A stretch of 64,000 nucleotides of DNA from Streptomyces albofaciens JCM 4342 (GTDB taxonomy: Bacteria > Actinomycetota > Actinomycetes > Streptomycetales > Streptomycetaceae), in the NCBI RefSeq assembly GCF_008634025.1, contig NZ_PDCM01000001.1, positions 3,380,501 through 3,444,500 on the forward strand, read 5' to 3'. Of this stretch, positions 52,790 to 61,450 are shown piece by piece. The notes beneath the pieces are model-generated. The model was given only the letters and a program-made list of their open reading frames with translations. It had not been told where the DNA came from and did not search any database. Position numbers and translations under genes: made by a program. Numbering within the stretch: position 1 is the stretch's first letter; each line of letters starts with the position of its first letter.

Positions 52790-54871
52790 TCAGCAGCTGA
52801 ACCTGGCGTCGGCCCAGTCGGCGTGGTCGTACTGGAGCCCGTCACCGACGTCCCGCACCACCAGCCGTACGGTGCTCGCCCCGGCGACCTGCGCGCTGAT
52901 CGCCTTCGCCGGGTCCTTGCCGGTCAGCTTGCCGCTCTCGGCGACCCGCTGCCCGTCGGCCCACACCTCGAAGCCGACCGATCCCTGGTCGCCGGTCTCG
53001 TCGTCCACGCCGACCTGCGCGCTGAACGCCGAGCACTGCCCGCCCGTGTAGTACGTGATCTCACTGGGCGCGTGGGCGCCCAGCCCCTTGGTGTAGGTCG
53101 CACCGCCGATGCGGATCGGCGTGCCGTCGCCGGCCCGGGGCCCGCCCACGCTCATGTCCCGTTCGACCGGCCCGTAGCCGTTGGTGGCGGTGATCCAGGG
53201 CAGGTCGCTGGCGTACGAGGTCCCGGCGGGCGGTGCCTGCACGGCGAAGACCGGCAGCGGCAGCGTATGGGTGACCCGCTGCCCGCGCGCCGACCGGTAG
53301 TCGGTGGTCAGCGTCAGTTCGTACGCGCCGGGCTTCGTCCCCGCCAGCGGCGCGATCTTCCAGGCGGTGACCAGTTCCTTGTCCGGCGGCAGGGCGGGGG
53401 ACCCGGTGGACGTGACCGGCTCGACCCGCCAGCCCTGCGGACCCTTGAGGGAGACCGTGACGTCGAACGCCGGGGTCCGGCCGAGGTTGCGGGTGAGCGT
53501 GGCGACCCGGGCCTCCTTGCCGACCTCGATCGGCTCGATGCCGTCCGCGCCGGTCTCGACGGCAGGTGGGTAGTGCGCCCAGCGGCGGTCGGGGGAGACG
53601 CGGTACACCAGCGTGCCGTGCGCCGGTACGGTCGCGGCGATCTCACCGGCGGTGTGGGTGTCCTCGTGCTTCCACAGGTCCCGCAGCCGGTAGCCGCTCG
53701 CCTGCGGCAGGCCCGCCTCCCGGGCCGTGGTGGTGATGCGCTGCGGCCGGTCGGACTCGTTGAACAGCGCCACCGCCCGGTCGCCGTCGGCCAGCGGCTT
53801 GCTCAGCACCCACCGGCCGCCCGCCGACTTCAGCACCTCGGCCTGCTTGCCCAGCGGGTCCTGGTCGAGCCCGATGATCTCGCGGTTGCCGAGGATGTCG
53901 TACGTCGCCTGGGACGCCTTGCGCAGATCGGTGCCGATCAGCAGCGGCGCGGCCATCATCGACCACAGGGAGAAGTGGCTGCGGTACTCGGTGTCCGTCA
54001 TGCCGCCGTTGCCGACCTCCAGCATGTCCGGGTCGTTCCAGTGGCCGGGACCGGCGTACTTGGCCAGCGGCGCGTTCTCCTTGAAGATCCCCACCACGCT
54101 GTCCCACACGTCGCCGATGTCGCCGGTGGTGCGCCACAGGTGCCCGACGTCCGCCGCCCACTCCCACGGCTTGTTCTCGCCCCACTCGCAAATGCTGTAG
54201 ACGATGGGCCGGCCCGTCGCCTTGAGGGCGTCGCGCATGGTGGTGTAGCGCTGCTTCGCGTCCACCCCCTGGTTGTTGCAGTTGTCGTATTTCAGGTAGT
54301 CCACTCCCCAGTCGGCGAACTGCCGCGCGTCGGAGTACTCATGGCCCAGCGCGCCGGGCATGGCCCGGGCACAGGTCGTGGTGCCGGCGCTGGTGTAGAT
54401 GCCGAGCTTCAGCCCCTTGGAGTGGACGTAGTCGGCCAGTGCCTTGATGCCGTTGGGGAAGCGGGTGGTGTCCGGGACGAGTTTGCCGTTCGCGTCCCGG
54501 TCCTTCCGGGCCCAGCAGTCGTCGAGGTTGACGTACTCGTAGCCCGCGGCCTTGAGGCCCTTCTCGACGAAGAGGTCGGCGATCCCCTTGATCATCGCCT
54601 CGTTGAAGTCGGCTCCGCAGTGGGTGGAGTTCCAGTTGTTGAAGCCCATCGGGGGCGTCCTGGCCAGGCCGTCGGGCAGCCGCGGGGCGGCGGACGCGGC
54701 TGCTCCGGCGGGCCGGGCGGCGGGCTCGGCGGCGGGTGCGGCCCCGGTGCCGGCCGTACGGGCCGCGGCGGGCAGGGCCGTCACCCCCGCCGCGCACAGG
54801 AAGGCCGCGGAGAGCGCTCCGACGACTCTTCGCCGGGCGCGCCGGGTGGTGAGGGGGGCGTGCGGGTGCAT
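52790..54871 (-). CDS. Secreted GH27 alpha-galactosidase-like glycosidase with NPCBM domain
   Basis: A 693-residue exported enzyme. A signal peptide (about residues 1-38, RRRVVGALSAAFLCAAG) is followed by the GH27 barrel: PPMGFNNWNSTHCG, YEYVNLDDCWA, LKYDNCNNQG with the nucleophile Asp near residue 194, and RTTGDIGDVWDS with the acid/base Asp near 252. A beta-sandwich and a NEW3/NPCBM-like C-terminal region follow (TYTKGLGAHAPSEITYY, GDQGSVGFEVWADGQRV, VRDVGDGLQYDHADWADARF). It would split alpha-galactosides or beta-L-arabinopyranosides outside the cell. The ATG at 54871 follows CGGAGGACGCGC. It is divergent from the ABC importer. Confidence 0.92.
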   Translation of the reverse strand: MHPHAPLTTRRARRRVVGALSAAFLCAAGVTALPAAARTAGTGAAPAAEPAARPAGAAASAAPRLPDGLARTPPMGFNNWNSTHCGADFNEAMIKGIADLFVEKGLKAAGYEYVNLDDCWARKDRDANGKLVPDTTRFPNGIKALADYVHSKGLKLGIYTSAGTTTCARAMPGALGHEYSDARQFADWGVDYLKYDNCNNQGVDAKQRYTTMRDALKATGRPIVYSICEWGENKPWEWAADVGHLWRTTGDIGDVWDSVVGIFKENAPLAKYAGPGHWNDPDMLEVGNGGMTDTEYRSHFSLWSMMAAPLLIGTDLRKASQATYDILGNREIIGLDQDPLGKQAEVLKSAGGRWVLSKPLADGDRAVALFNESDRPQRITTTAREAGLPQASGYRLRDLWKHEDTHTAGEIAATVPAHGTLVYRVSPDRRWAHYPPAVETGADGIEPIEVGKEARVATLTRNLGRTPAFDVTVSLKGPQGWRVEPVTSTGSPALPPDKELVTAWKIAPLAGTKPGAYELTLTTDYRSARGQRVTHTLPLPVFAVQAPPAGTSYASDLPWITATNGYGPVERDMSVGGPRAGDGTPIRIGGATYTKGLGAHAPSEITYYTGGQCSAFSAQVGVDDETGDQGSVGFEVWADGQRVAESGKLTGKDPAKAISAQVAGASTVRLVVRDVGDGLQYDHADWADARFSC

Positions 54872-54932
54872 GATGCGCGTCCTCCGTTCTCGGAGAGAGC
54901 TGTGAAGTCATGTACCGGTCAATAGCGAGTGT

Positions 54933-55031
54933 TTACGGTAAGGCTTGTTGGACTGTGTTGGAAGACAAAAGGCGGCGGTCGGGGACCAGCCCGCCAAAAG
55001 CCTTGACGAACCACCCCGTTGGGAGTGAGAT
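54933..55031 (+). promoter_or_regulatory. Divergent GH27/ABC promoter region
   Basis: For the ABC operon TTGACG (55003-55008), a 17-bp spacer and TGAGAT (55026-55031) make a reasonable promoter. A dyad TTAC-G-GTAA (54933-54941) lies in the middle of the 212-bp gap and could bind a regulator of both directions. It differs from the LacI site at 49707. No regulator gene of this pathway is adjacent. Confidence 0.5.
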
Positions 55032-55083
55032 CCCAGCACTCGCGTTCGGTTCTGTTCGGTTCCATCGCTGAGGAGGGGGAGAC

Positions 55084-56400
55084 ATGGTCCACTCATCGGA
55101 CAACGGTCCGGGCGGGTGCGCGCACCGGGCGGTACGCGGGGTGTCCCGGAGGTCCCTGTTGCGCGGCGCGGCGGCCGGTGCGGGGGCGGTCGCCGTACCG
55201 GCGCTGCTCACCGCGTGCGGCGACGGGCCGGGCGACGGCGTCACTCTCGGGTCCAATGCCTCCGACGCGGTGCCGAAACGGGCGTACGCCGACGCCTTCG
55301 CGGCGTACGAGAAGAAGTCGAAGAAGGACGTGAAGGTCAACACGGTCAACCACGAGAACTTCCAGGAGAACATCAACCGCTACCTCCAGGGCACGCCCGA
55401 TGACGTCTTCACGTGGTTCGCCGGCTACCGCATGCAGTACTTCGCGCGAAAGGGCCTGCTCGCCGACATCAGTGATCTCTGGAGGGGATTCGACGGGTTC
55501 TCCGAGGCGGTGCGGAAACAGTCCACGGGCGAGGACGGCAAGCAGTACTTCGTGCCGTACTACTATTACCCGTGGGCGGTCTTCCACCGTAAGAGCGTTT
55601 TCCGGACGCGGGGTTACGAGATCCCGGAGAACTTCGATCAATACCGCGCACTCGCCCGGCGGATGCAGAAGGACGGCCTCACCCCATTCGCCCTGGGCGA
55701 CAAGGAGGGCTGGCCCGCCATGGGCACCTTCGACTACCTGGACATGCGGGCCAACGGCTACGACTTCCACATCGCCCTGATGCGCGGGGAGAAATCCTGG
55801 ACCAGCCCCCAGGTACGCCAGGTCTTCGACCTGTGGCGCGGCCTGCTGCCGTACCACCAGAAAGGCGCGAACGGACGGACCTGGCAGGAGGCGGCGCAGT
55901 CCCTCCAGCAGAAGAAGACCGGCATGGCGGTGCTCGGACTGCCGCACCCGGGCCAGCAGTTCACCGCCGAGAACCGCGCGGACCTGGACTTCTTCCCGTT
56001 CCCCGAGATCGATCCGGCATTCGGGAAGGAGGCGGTCGAGGCACCGGTGGACGGATTCCTCATGGCGAAGAAGGCGCGGAACCGGGCGGCGGCCGAGGAC
56101 CTGCTGAAATACCTCGCCACCCCACAGGCCGAGCTGATCTACCTCAAAAGCGACCCGAACAACGTGGCGGTCAACAGCCGGGCCGGCACCGGTTCGTACG
56201 ACGCGTTGCAGAAGAAAGCCGCCCGGCTGGTGTCCGGGGCCCGGCAGATATCGCAGTTCATGGACCGCGACACCCGCCCCGATTTCGCCTCGACCGTACT
56301 GATCCAGGCGATCCAGCAGTTCATCGGCGACCCGGACGACATCGACGGGCTGGTGAACGGCATCGAACGGCAGAAGAAACAGATATTCGCCGCGGACTGA
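55084..56400 (+). CDS. Sugar ABC transporter, substrate-binding lipoprotein
   Basis: A 438-residue family-1-type solute-binding protein. The N-terminus has twin-Arg RRSLLRG and a lipobox LTAC (Cys about residue 46), so a Tat- or Sec-exported lipoprotein is expected. Later motifs include DVFTWFAGYRMQYFARKG, YYYPWAVFHRKSVF, and the C-terminal VLIQAIQQFIG; all fit carbohydrate binders. The ATG at 55084 follows GGAGGGGGAGAC. It heads an operon with two permeases and is divergent from the GH27 gene, so the ligand is probably a galactoside or a related sugar released by that enzyme. Confidence 0.92.
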   Translation: MVHSSDNGPGGCAHRAVRGVSRRSLLRGAAAGAGAVAVPALLTACGDGPGDGVTLGSNASDAVPKRAYADAFAAYEKKSKKDVKVNTVNHENFQENINRYLQGTPDDVFTWFAGYRMQYFARKGLLADISDLWRGFDGFSEAVRKQSTGEDGKQYFVPYYYYPWAVFHRKSVFRTRGYEIPENFDQYRALARRMQKDGLTPFALGDKEGWPAMGTFDYLDMRANGYDFHIALMRGEKSWTSPQVRQVFDLWRGLLPYHQKGANGRTWQEAAQSLQQKKTGMAVLGLPHPGQQFTAENRADLDFFPFPEIDPAFGKEAVEAPVDGFLMAKKARNRAAAEDLLKYLATPQAELIYLKSDPNNVAVNSRAGTGSYDALQKKAARLVSGARQISQFMDRDTRPDFASTVLIQAIQQFIGDPDDIDGLVNGIERQKKQIFAAD

Positions 56401-56404
56401 CGCC

Positions 56405-57364
56405 GTGACCACCGTGAACCGGACGACCGGCGGCAGGCCGGTGACCCCGCCGAAGACCGTGGCCCCGCGCCCCGCGCGACGCCGGGGCCCGCGCCGCCAC
56501 ACCCGCCGCGACCTCGCCGTCCTGTGCGTACTCCTCGGCCTGCCGGTCCTGCTCGACCTCGCGCTGGTCTGGGGGCCCACCCTCGCCTCCGTCGCCCTGT
56601 CCTTCACCACCTGGGACGGCGTCGGCGACATCCGGTGGGCGGGCCTCGGCAATTACGCGGACCTCTTCGCCGATTACCCGCGATTCTGGCCGGCGGTCCG
56701 CAACAACCTGCTGTGGCTGGCCGCCCTCGGGCTGCTCGCCACGCCGTTCGGGCTGCTGCTCGCCGTCCTCATCGACCGCGGGGTGCGGTTCAGCCGCTTC
56801 TACCAGTCCACGCTCTACATGCCGGTGGTGCTCTCGCTCGCCGTCGTCGGCTTCATCGCCCAGCTGATCCTCTCCCGCGACCAGGGCGCGCTGAACGCCC
56901 TGCTGGGCCGTCAGGACAACCCCGTCGACTGGCTCGGCGACCCGGATCTCAATATCTGGATGGTCCTGCTGGCCGCCTGCTGGCGGCACACCGGCTATGT
57001 GATGATCCTCTATCTCGCCGGGCTGAAATCCGTCGACCCGGAACTCAAGGAGGCCGCGGCGATCGACGGCGCGAACGAACGCCAGGCGTTCTTCCGGGTG
57101 GTTCTGCCGGCGCTGCGCCCGGTCAATGTCATCGTCGGCGTCATCACCGTCATCGAGGCACTGCGCGCCTTCGACATCGTCTACGCCGTCAACAAGGGCC
57201 GCAACGGCCTGGAACTGCTGTCCGTGCTGGTGACCGACAACATCATCGGCGAGGCGAGCCGGATCGGCTTCGGCTCGGCCATCGCGGTCGTCCTGCTGCT
57301 GGTCTCCCTCGGATTCATCATCACCTATCTCGTCCAGGAACTGAGGGGGGAACAGCGGCGATGA
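56405..57364 (+). CDS. Sugar ABC transporter permease 1 (MalF-like)
   Basis: A 319-residue membrane protein with six helices. The EAA loop is EAAAIDGANERQAFFRVVLPALRP, which is broken around the Gly, and the N-terminal tail is Arg/Pro-rich. It pairs with the next gene to form the membrane channel. The GTG at 56405 lies 4 bases after the binding-protein stop. The last codons overlap the ATG of permease 2 (ATGA). Confidence 0.93.
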   Translation: MTTVNRTTGGRPVTPPKTVAPRPARRRGPRRHTRRDLAVLCVLLGLPVLLDLALVWGPTLASVALSFTTWDGVGDIRWAGLGNYADLFADYPRFWPAVRNNLLWLAALGLLATPFGLLLAVLIDRGVRFSRFYQSTLYMPVVLSLAVVGFIAQLILSRDQGALNALLGRQDNPVDWLGDPDLNIWMVLLAACWRHTGYVMILYLAGLKSVDPELKEAAAIDGANERQAFFRVVLPALRPVNVIVGVITVIEALRAFDIVYAVNKGRNGLELLSVLVTDNIIGEASRIGFGSAIAVVLLLVSLGFIITYLVQELRGEQRR

Positions 57365-58266
57365 CCGTTTCCGCGGTACGCGTCCGGCGCCCGCCACGGC
57401 CCGGCGGCCCGCCCGGCCGCCGCGGCCGTTTCGGTGTGCACGCCTTTCTGCTCGCCGTCTCGCTCGCCTTCCTCGCCCCGCTGCTGCTGGCGGTCTACGC
57501 GTCGCTGCGCCCGTACGAGGAGACCGCCCGGGACGGCTATTTCTCCCTGCCGGACCGGCTCTCCTTCGACTATTACCGGCAGGCGTTCACCGATTCCGGC
57601 ATGGGCCGGCATTTCCTGAACTCGCTCCTGATCACGGTGCCGGGCGTGCTGATCACCCTCTTCCTGGCGTCGTTCACCGCCTTCGCGGTGGCCCGGCTGC
57701 GGCTGCGCGGTTCCCTGGTCCTGCTCATGGTCTTCACGGCCGGGAACCTGCTGCCGCAACAGGTCATCGTCACCCCGCTGTACGCGCTCTTCAACAAGGT
57801 GCCGCTGCCGTACTGGATGTCCGACTCGCTGACGCTCTACGACTCGCTGTGGGCGGTGCTCGCCGTACAGGTCGCCTTCCAGCTGGGCTTCTGCGTGTTC
57901 GTCCTGGCGAATTTCATGCGGACCCTGCCACCGGAGATTCTGGAGGCCGCGATCGTGGACGGCGCCGGGGTGTGGACCCGCTACCGGCACGTGACGCTCC
58001 CGTTGTGCCGCCCGGCCCTCGCCGCCCTGGGAACCCTGCAATTCACCTGGATGTACAACGATTTCCTCTGGGGCCTGGTCTTCCTGTCCACCGGCGACAA
58101 ACTCCCGGTCACCTCGGCCCTGAACAATCTGCGCGGGCAGTTCTTCACCGACCACAACCTGCTGGCCGCGGGCTCGGTCCTCGTCGCCCTGCCCACGATC
58201 GTCGTCTTCCTCCTCCTGCAACGGCACTTCATCGCGGGGCTCACCCTGGGCGCGAACAAAGGGTGA
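57361..58266 (+). CDS. Sugar ABC transporter permease 2 (MalG-like)
   Basis: A 301-residue membrane protein with six helices and the EAA loop EAAIVDGAGVWTRYRHVTLP. The ATG at 57361 overlaps the stop of permease 1. No ATPase gene follows; in Streptomyces many sugar importers share the multi-operon ATPase MsiK, so that is expected here. It ends the operon. Confidence 0.93.
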   Translation: MTVSAVRVRRPPRPGGPPGRRGRFGVHAFLLAVSLAFLAPLLLAVYASLRPYEETARDGYFSLPDRLSFDYYRQAFTDSGMGRHFLNSLLITVPGVLITLFLASFTAFAVARLRLRGSLVLLMVFTAGNLLPQQVIVTPLYALFNKVPLPYWMSDSLTLYDSLWAVLAVQVAFQLGFCVFVLANFMRTLPPEILEAAIVDGAGVWTRYRHVTLPLCRPALAALGTLQFTWMYNDFLWGLVFLSTGDKLPVTSALNNLRGQFFTDHNLLAAGSVLVALPTIVVFLLLQRHFIAGLTLGANKG

Positions 58267-58400
58267 CGCGACGGTGCGGGAACGCGCGCGCCCGCGTACG
58301 GGAAATCCGCGCGCGGGCGGTGAATCCGTGCGCGGGCCCTTGCCGGGCACGGCCGGGGCGGCGACGCTCCGGCTACATCCCGAGCGGGAAGGGGAGCGTC

Positions 58401-58694
58401 ATGACGAACGCACAGATGTGGGCGCTGATCGTGGGATTCGCGTCGCCCGTGCTCATCTCGGTCATCAACCGGCCCGAGTGGTCGCAGGCCGCCAGAACAC
58501 TGGTGCAGGTGGTGGTGTCGGTGCTGGTGGGCCTGGGGAGCGCGCTGTTCGCCGGGGACTTCGCCGGAAAGGACGTGGTGACCTGCGTCCTGGTCGCCGC
58601 CGTCGCCGCCATCAGCGCGTACAAGGGCGTCTTCAAACCTGCCGGGATCGCGCCGAAGGTGGAAAAGGCCACGTCCCCGGCCGCCCGCGGCTAG
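58401..58694 (+). CDS. Small two-helix membrane protein
   Basis: A 97-residue protein with two hydrophobic segments (about residues 7-22 and 32-52) and a third weaker one near 60-75, then a Lys/Ala-rich tail. The pattern resembles small membrane proteins and also some phage holins, but no phage genes are near. The ATG at 58401 follows AAGGGGAGCGTC, a strong ribosome site. It lies 134 bases after the permease operon. Function unknown. Confidence 0.65.
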   Translation: MTNAQMWALIVGFASPVLISVINRPEWSQAARTLVQVVVSVLVGLGSALFAGDFAGKDVVTCVLVAAVAAISAYKGVFKPAGIAPKVEKATSPAARG

Positions 58695-58768
58695 GCCGGG
58701 ACCCCGCAAAAGTTTCCGTGGCAGGGTGTTACGGGCAACTCACAGGGGTCTAGGGACAAGGGGGCAAT

Positions 58769-59803
58769 GTGATCGTCTGGCTGAACGGCGCGTCCGGTGC
58801 GGGAAAGTCCACCGCGGCCCGGTACCTGCTGGACCTGCTTCCCGGAAGCACGCTCTACGACCCCGAGCTGGTCGGAAGTGAACTGCGGCTGATGCTGCCC
58901 GCCGCGCGGCTGGAGGAGATCGGCGACTACCAGGACCTGCCGGCCTGGCGCCGGCTCGTCGTGGACACCGCGGCGGCCCTGCTCCACGAGGTGCCGGGGC
59001 CGCTGGTGACACCGATGCCGCTGCTGCGCCAGGAGTACCGGGACGAGATATTCGGCGGCCTCGCCTCGCGCCGGGTGCCCGTGCGCCACGTTCTGCTGCA
59101 CGCCGAGGAAACGATCCTCCGAGCGCGTCTGGCGCGGCGTACCGACCGGGCCCGGGACGGCGCGGACGACCCGGCCGCGCGGGAACGGGCCCTGGCGCAC
59201 CTGGAGTCGTACGAGGACGCCCTCGGCTGGCTCAAACAGGACGCGCACGTCATCGACACCGCCCGGCTGACGCCCCGGGAGACCGCCGAGCGGGTCGCGG
59301 AGGCGGTCCGCGCCGGGGCCGGGGCCTGCGACATCGTGCAGACACCGGAACCCACCGCGGAGACCCTGGCGGCCGGGGTGCTGCTCTTCGACGACGCCGA
59401 CCGGGTGCTGCTGGTGGACCCGACGTACAAGCCGGGCTGGGAGTTCCCGGGCGGTGTGGTCGAGCCCGGCGAGCCGCCGGCCCGTGCCGGGCTCCGCGAG
59501 GTGACCGAGGAACTGGGCATCCGGCTGGACAGCGCGCCCCGCCTGCTGGTGCTGGACTGGGAGCCGCCCCGGCCGCCCGGCTTCGGCGGGCTGCGGATGC
59601 TCTTCGACGGCGGCCGGCTGGCCGGCGAGCAGATCCGCGACCTGCTCCTGCCGGGACCCGAACTGCGCGACTGGCGGTTCGCCACCGAGGAGGAGGCGGC
59701 GGACATGCTGCCCCCGGTGCGCTGGAACCGGCTCCGCTGGGCCCTGCGCGCACGCGAACAGGGACGCCCGCTCAATCTTGAGGCGGGCGTCCCTGTGGGA
59801 TGA
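58769..59803 (+). CDS. P-loop kinase-NUDIX hydrolase fusion
   Basis: A 344-residue fusion. Residues about 1-180 are a P-loop NTPase, NGASGAGKSTAAR at 6-18, with LLRQEYRDEIF and the HAEETILRARLARRT region, as in phosphorylating kinases of nucleotide or antibiotic type. Residues about 195-330 are a NUDIX domain with the box G-x5-E-x7-RE-x2-EE-x-G (GGVVEPGEPPARAG, LREVTEELGI). It may phosphorylate or sense a substrate and hydrolyse a nucleoside diphosphate derivative. The GTG at 58769 is used. The 3' end of the gene overlaps a strong hairpin (59759-59795). Confidence 0.87.
   Translation: MIVWLNGASGAGKSTAARYLLDLLPGSTLYDPELVGSELRLMLPAARLEEIGDYQDLPAWRRLVVDTAAALLHEVPGPLVTPMPLLRQEYRDEIFGGLASRRVPVRHVLLHAEETILRARLARRTDRARDGADDPAARERALAHLESYEDALGWLKQDAHVIDTARLTPRETAERVAEAVRAGAGACDIVQTPEPTAETLAAGVLLFDDADRVLLVDPTYKPGWEFPGGVVEPGEPPARAGLREVTEELGIRLDSAPRLLVLDWEPPRPPGFGGLRMLFDGGRLAGEQIRDLLLPGPELRDWRFATEEEAADMLPPVRWNRLRWALRAREQGRPLNLEAGVPVG
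59759..59795. terminator. Terminator hairpin inside the end of the NUDIX coding frame
   Basis: Left arm 59759-59775 pairs with right arm 59778-59795 over 17 bp with one bulged G and a two-base loop (TC), or more realistically a 13-bp stem CAGGGACGCCCGC/GCGGGCGTCCCTG with an 11-base loop. It ends 6 bases before the TGA stop at 59801-59803 and lies upstream of the convergent M20 gene's stop. The transcript would end within or just past the stop codon. Confidence 0.75.
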
Positions 59804-59888
59804 GGGCCGTGGTGGCGGCCACCGGCTCCGGGACGGCGGCACCGGCCGGGGGCGGCGGGAGCGCTCCCGGCCGGTGCCGTACGGGGCC

Positions 59889-61262
59889 TCAGCCGCGGGC
59901 GGCCGCGGCCTGCTCGGCGTACCGCTGGAGGAACAGCGCCTCGGCGAGCGAGAGGCGCTCCAGCTCCTGCGGCGAGACGCTCTCGTTGACCGCGTGGATC
60001 TGCGCCTCCGGCTCGCTGAGGCCGATGAGCAGGATCTCGGCCTCCGGGTAGAGCGCCGCCAGGGTGTTGCACAGCGGGATCGATCCGCCCATGCCGGCCG
60101 TCTGCATCTCCGTGCCGTCGTACGCCTCACGCATCGCCGACGCCATCGACGCGTACGCCGGGCTGCTGGTGTCCGCGCGGAACGGCTGGCCCTGCCCGAC
60201 CTGCTCGACCGAGACCCGCGCGCCCCACGGCGCGGCGTTCTCCAGGTGGGCGGTCAGCAGTTCGGTCGCCTTCGCCGTGTCGGTGCCCGGCGGAACCCGC
60301 AGGTTCACCAGCGCCCGCGCGCCCGCCTGCACGGACGGCGTGGCGCCGATCACCGGCGGGCAGTCGATGCCGAGGACGGTGACGGCGGGCCGGGCCCAGA
60401 TGCGGTCGGCGACCGTGCCGTTGCCGGTCAGGCCGACGCCGTCGAGCACCTTGGCGTCCTTGCGGAACTCCTCCTCCGGGTACTGCAGCCCCTCCCAGGC
60501 CGCGTCGGCCGCCAGCCCGTCGATCGTCGTCGAGCCGTCCTCGCTGCGCAGCGAGTCCAGGATGCGGATCAGCGCCGCCAGCGCGTCCGGGGCGGCGCCG
60601 CCGAACTGGCCGGAGTGCAGGTTGCCGGCCAGGGTGTCCACCTGGACGCGGACCAGCGACATGCCGCGCAGCGTCGCCGTGACCGTCGGCAGGCCGACAC
60701 GGAAGTTGCCGGTGTCCCCGATGACGACCGCGTCCGCGGCCAGCAGCTCGGGGTGGGCCTCGGCGTACCGCTCCAGGCCGCCGGTGCCCTGCTCCTCCGA
60801 GCCCTCCACGATCACCTTGACGTTGACCGGGACGCCACCGTGCTCCTTCAGCGCCCGCAGCGCCGTCAGGTGCATGATCAGGCCGCCCTTGCAGTCGGCG
60901 GCGCCGCGTCCGTACCAGCGGCCGTCCCGCTCGGTCAGCTCGAAGGGCGGCGATATCCAGGCCGACTCGTCCAGCGGCGGCTGCACGTCGTAGTGGGCGT
61001 ACAGCAGCACGGTCGGCGCGCCCGCCGGGCCCGGCAGGAAGCCGTACACCGACTGGGTGCCGTCCGGGGTGTCCAGCAGCTGCACGTCCGTGAAGCCGTC
61101 GGCCCGCAGCGCGCCCGCCACCCACCCGGCGGCGGCCTCGCATTCGCTGCGGGGGAACTGCGCCGGATCCGCGACGGACTTGAAGGCCACCAGTTCCGCC
61201 AGTTCGGACCTGGCCCGGGACTGCAGCGAGGCGACGGTGTGCGCGAGCGGGCTGTCGGGCAT
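59889..61262 (-). CDS. M20-family dipeptidase
   Basis: A 457-residue metal-dependent peptidase. The metal ligands are in YAHYDVQPP (His and Asp), GRGAADCKGG (Asp) and EGSEEQGTGGL (Glu, the catalytic base and ligand); IHAVNES near the end holds the last His. The dimerisation (lid) domain lies between about 190 and 300. It splits dipeptides or removes N-terminal amino acids in the cytoplasm. The ATG at 61260-61262 follows AAGGAGCG. It is divergent from the flavoprotein gene. Confidence 0.93.
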   Translation of the reverse strand: MPDSPLAHTVASLQSRARSELAELVAFKSVADPAQFPRSECEAAAGWVAGALRADGFTDVQLLDTPDGTQSVYGFLPGPAGAPTVLLYAHYDVQPPLDESAWISPPFELTERDGRWYGRGAADCKGGLIMHLTALRALKEHGGVPVNVKVIVEGSEEQGTGGLERYAEAHPELLAADAVVIGDTGNFRVGLPTVTATLRGMSLVRVQVDTLAGNLHSGQFGGAAPDALAALIRILDSLRSEDGSTTIDGLAADAAWEGLQYPEEEFRKDAKVLDGVGLTGNGTVADRIWARPAVTVLGIDCPPVIGATPSVQAGARALVNLRVPPGTDTAKATELLTAHLENAAPWGARVSVEQVGQGQPFRADTSSPAYASMASAMREAYDGTEMQTAGMGGSIPLCNTLAALYPEAEILLIGLSEPEAQIHAVNESVSPQELERLSLAEALFLQRYAEQAAAARG

Positions 61263-61450
61263 GGAACGCTCCTTGTGGGCGCGGCGTTGTACACGTGGGT
61301 TCACGTGCGGGTCCGTCCGGCGCACCGCACCGGACCAACCGTACGTACGGGCGATTGTGGGGCCGATCTTCCCACAGGACGCTCGCCGAAGGGCGGCCCG
61401 TAGGATGCGGGCGGTACGCGGCACGGCATCGAACGGGAGCAGAAGCACAG

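Noticed and set aside
54912..55083. A second copy of the LacI operator GACAACGTTGTC near the ABC operon
   Set aside because: No match was found in this gap; the only dyad is TTAC-G-GTAA.
58401..58694. Phage holin
   Set aside because: No lysin or phage genes are nearby and the similarity is only in hydrophobicity.
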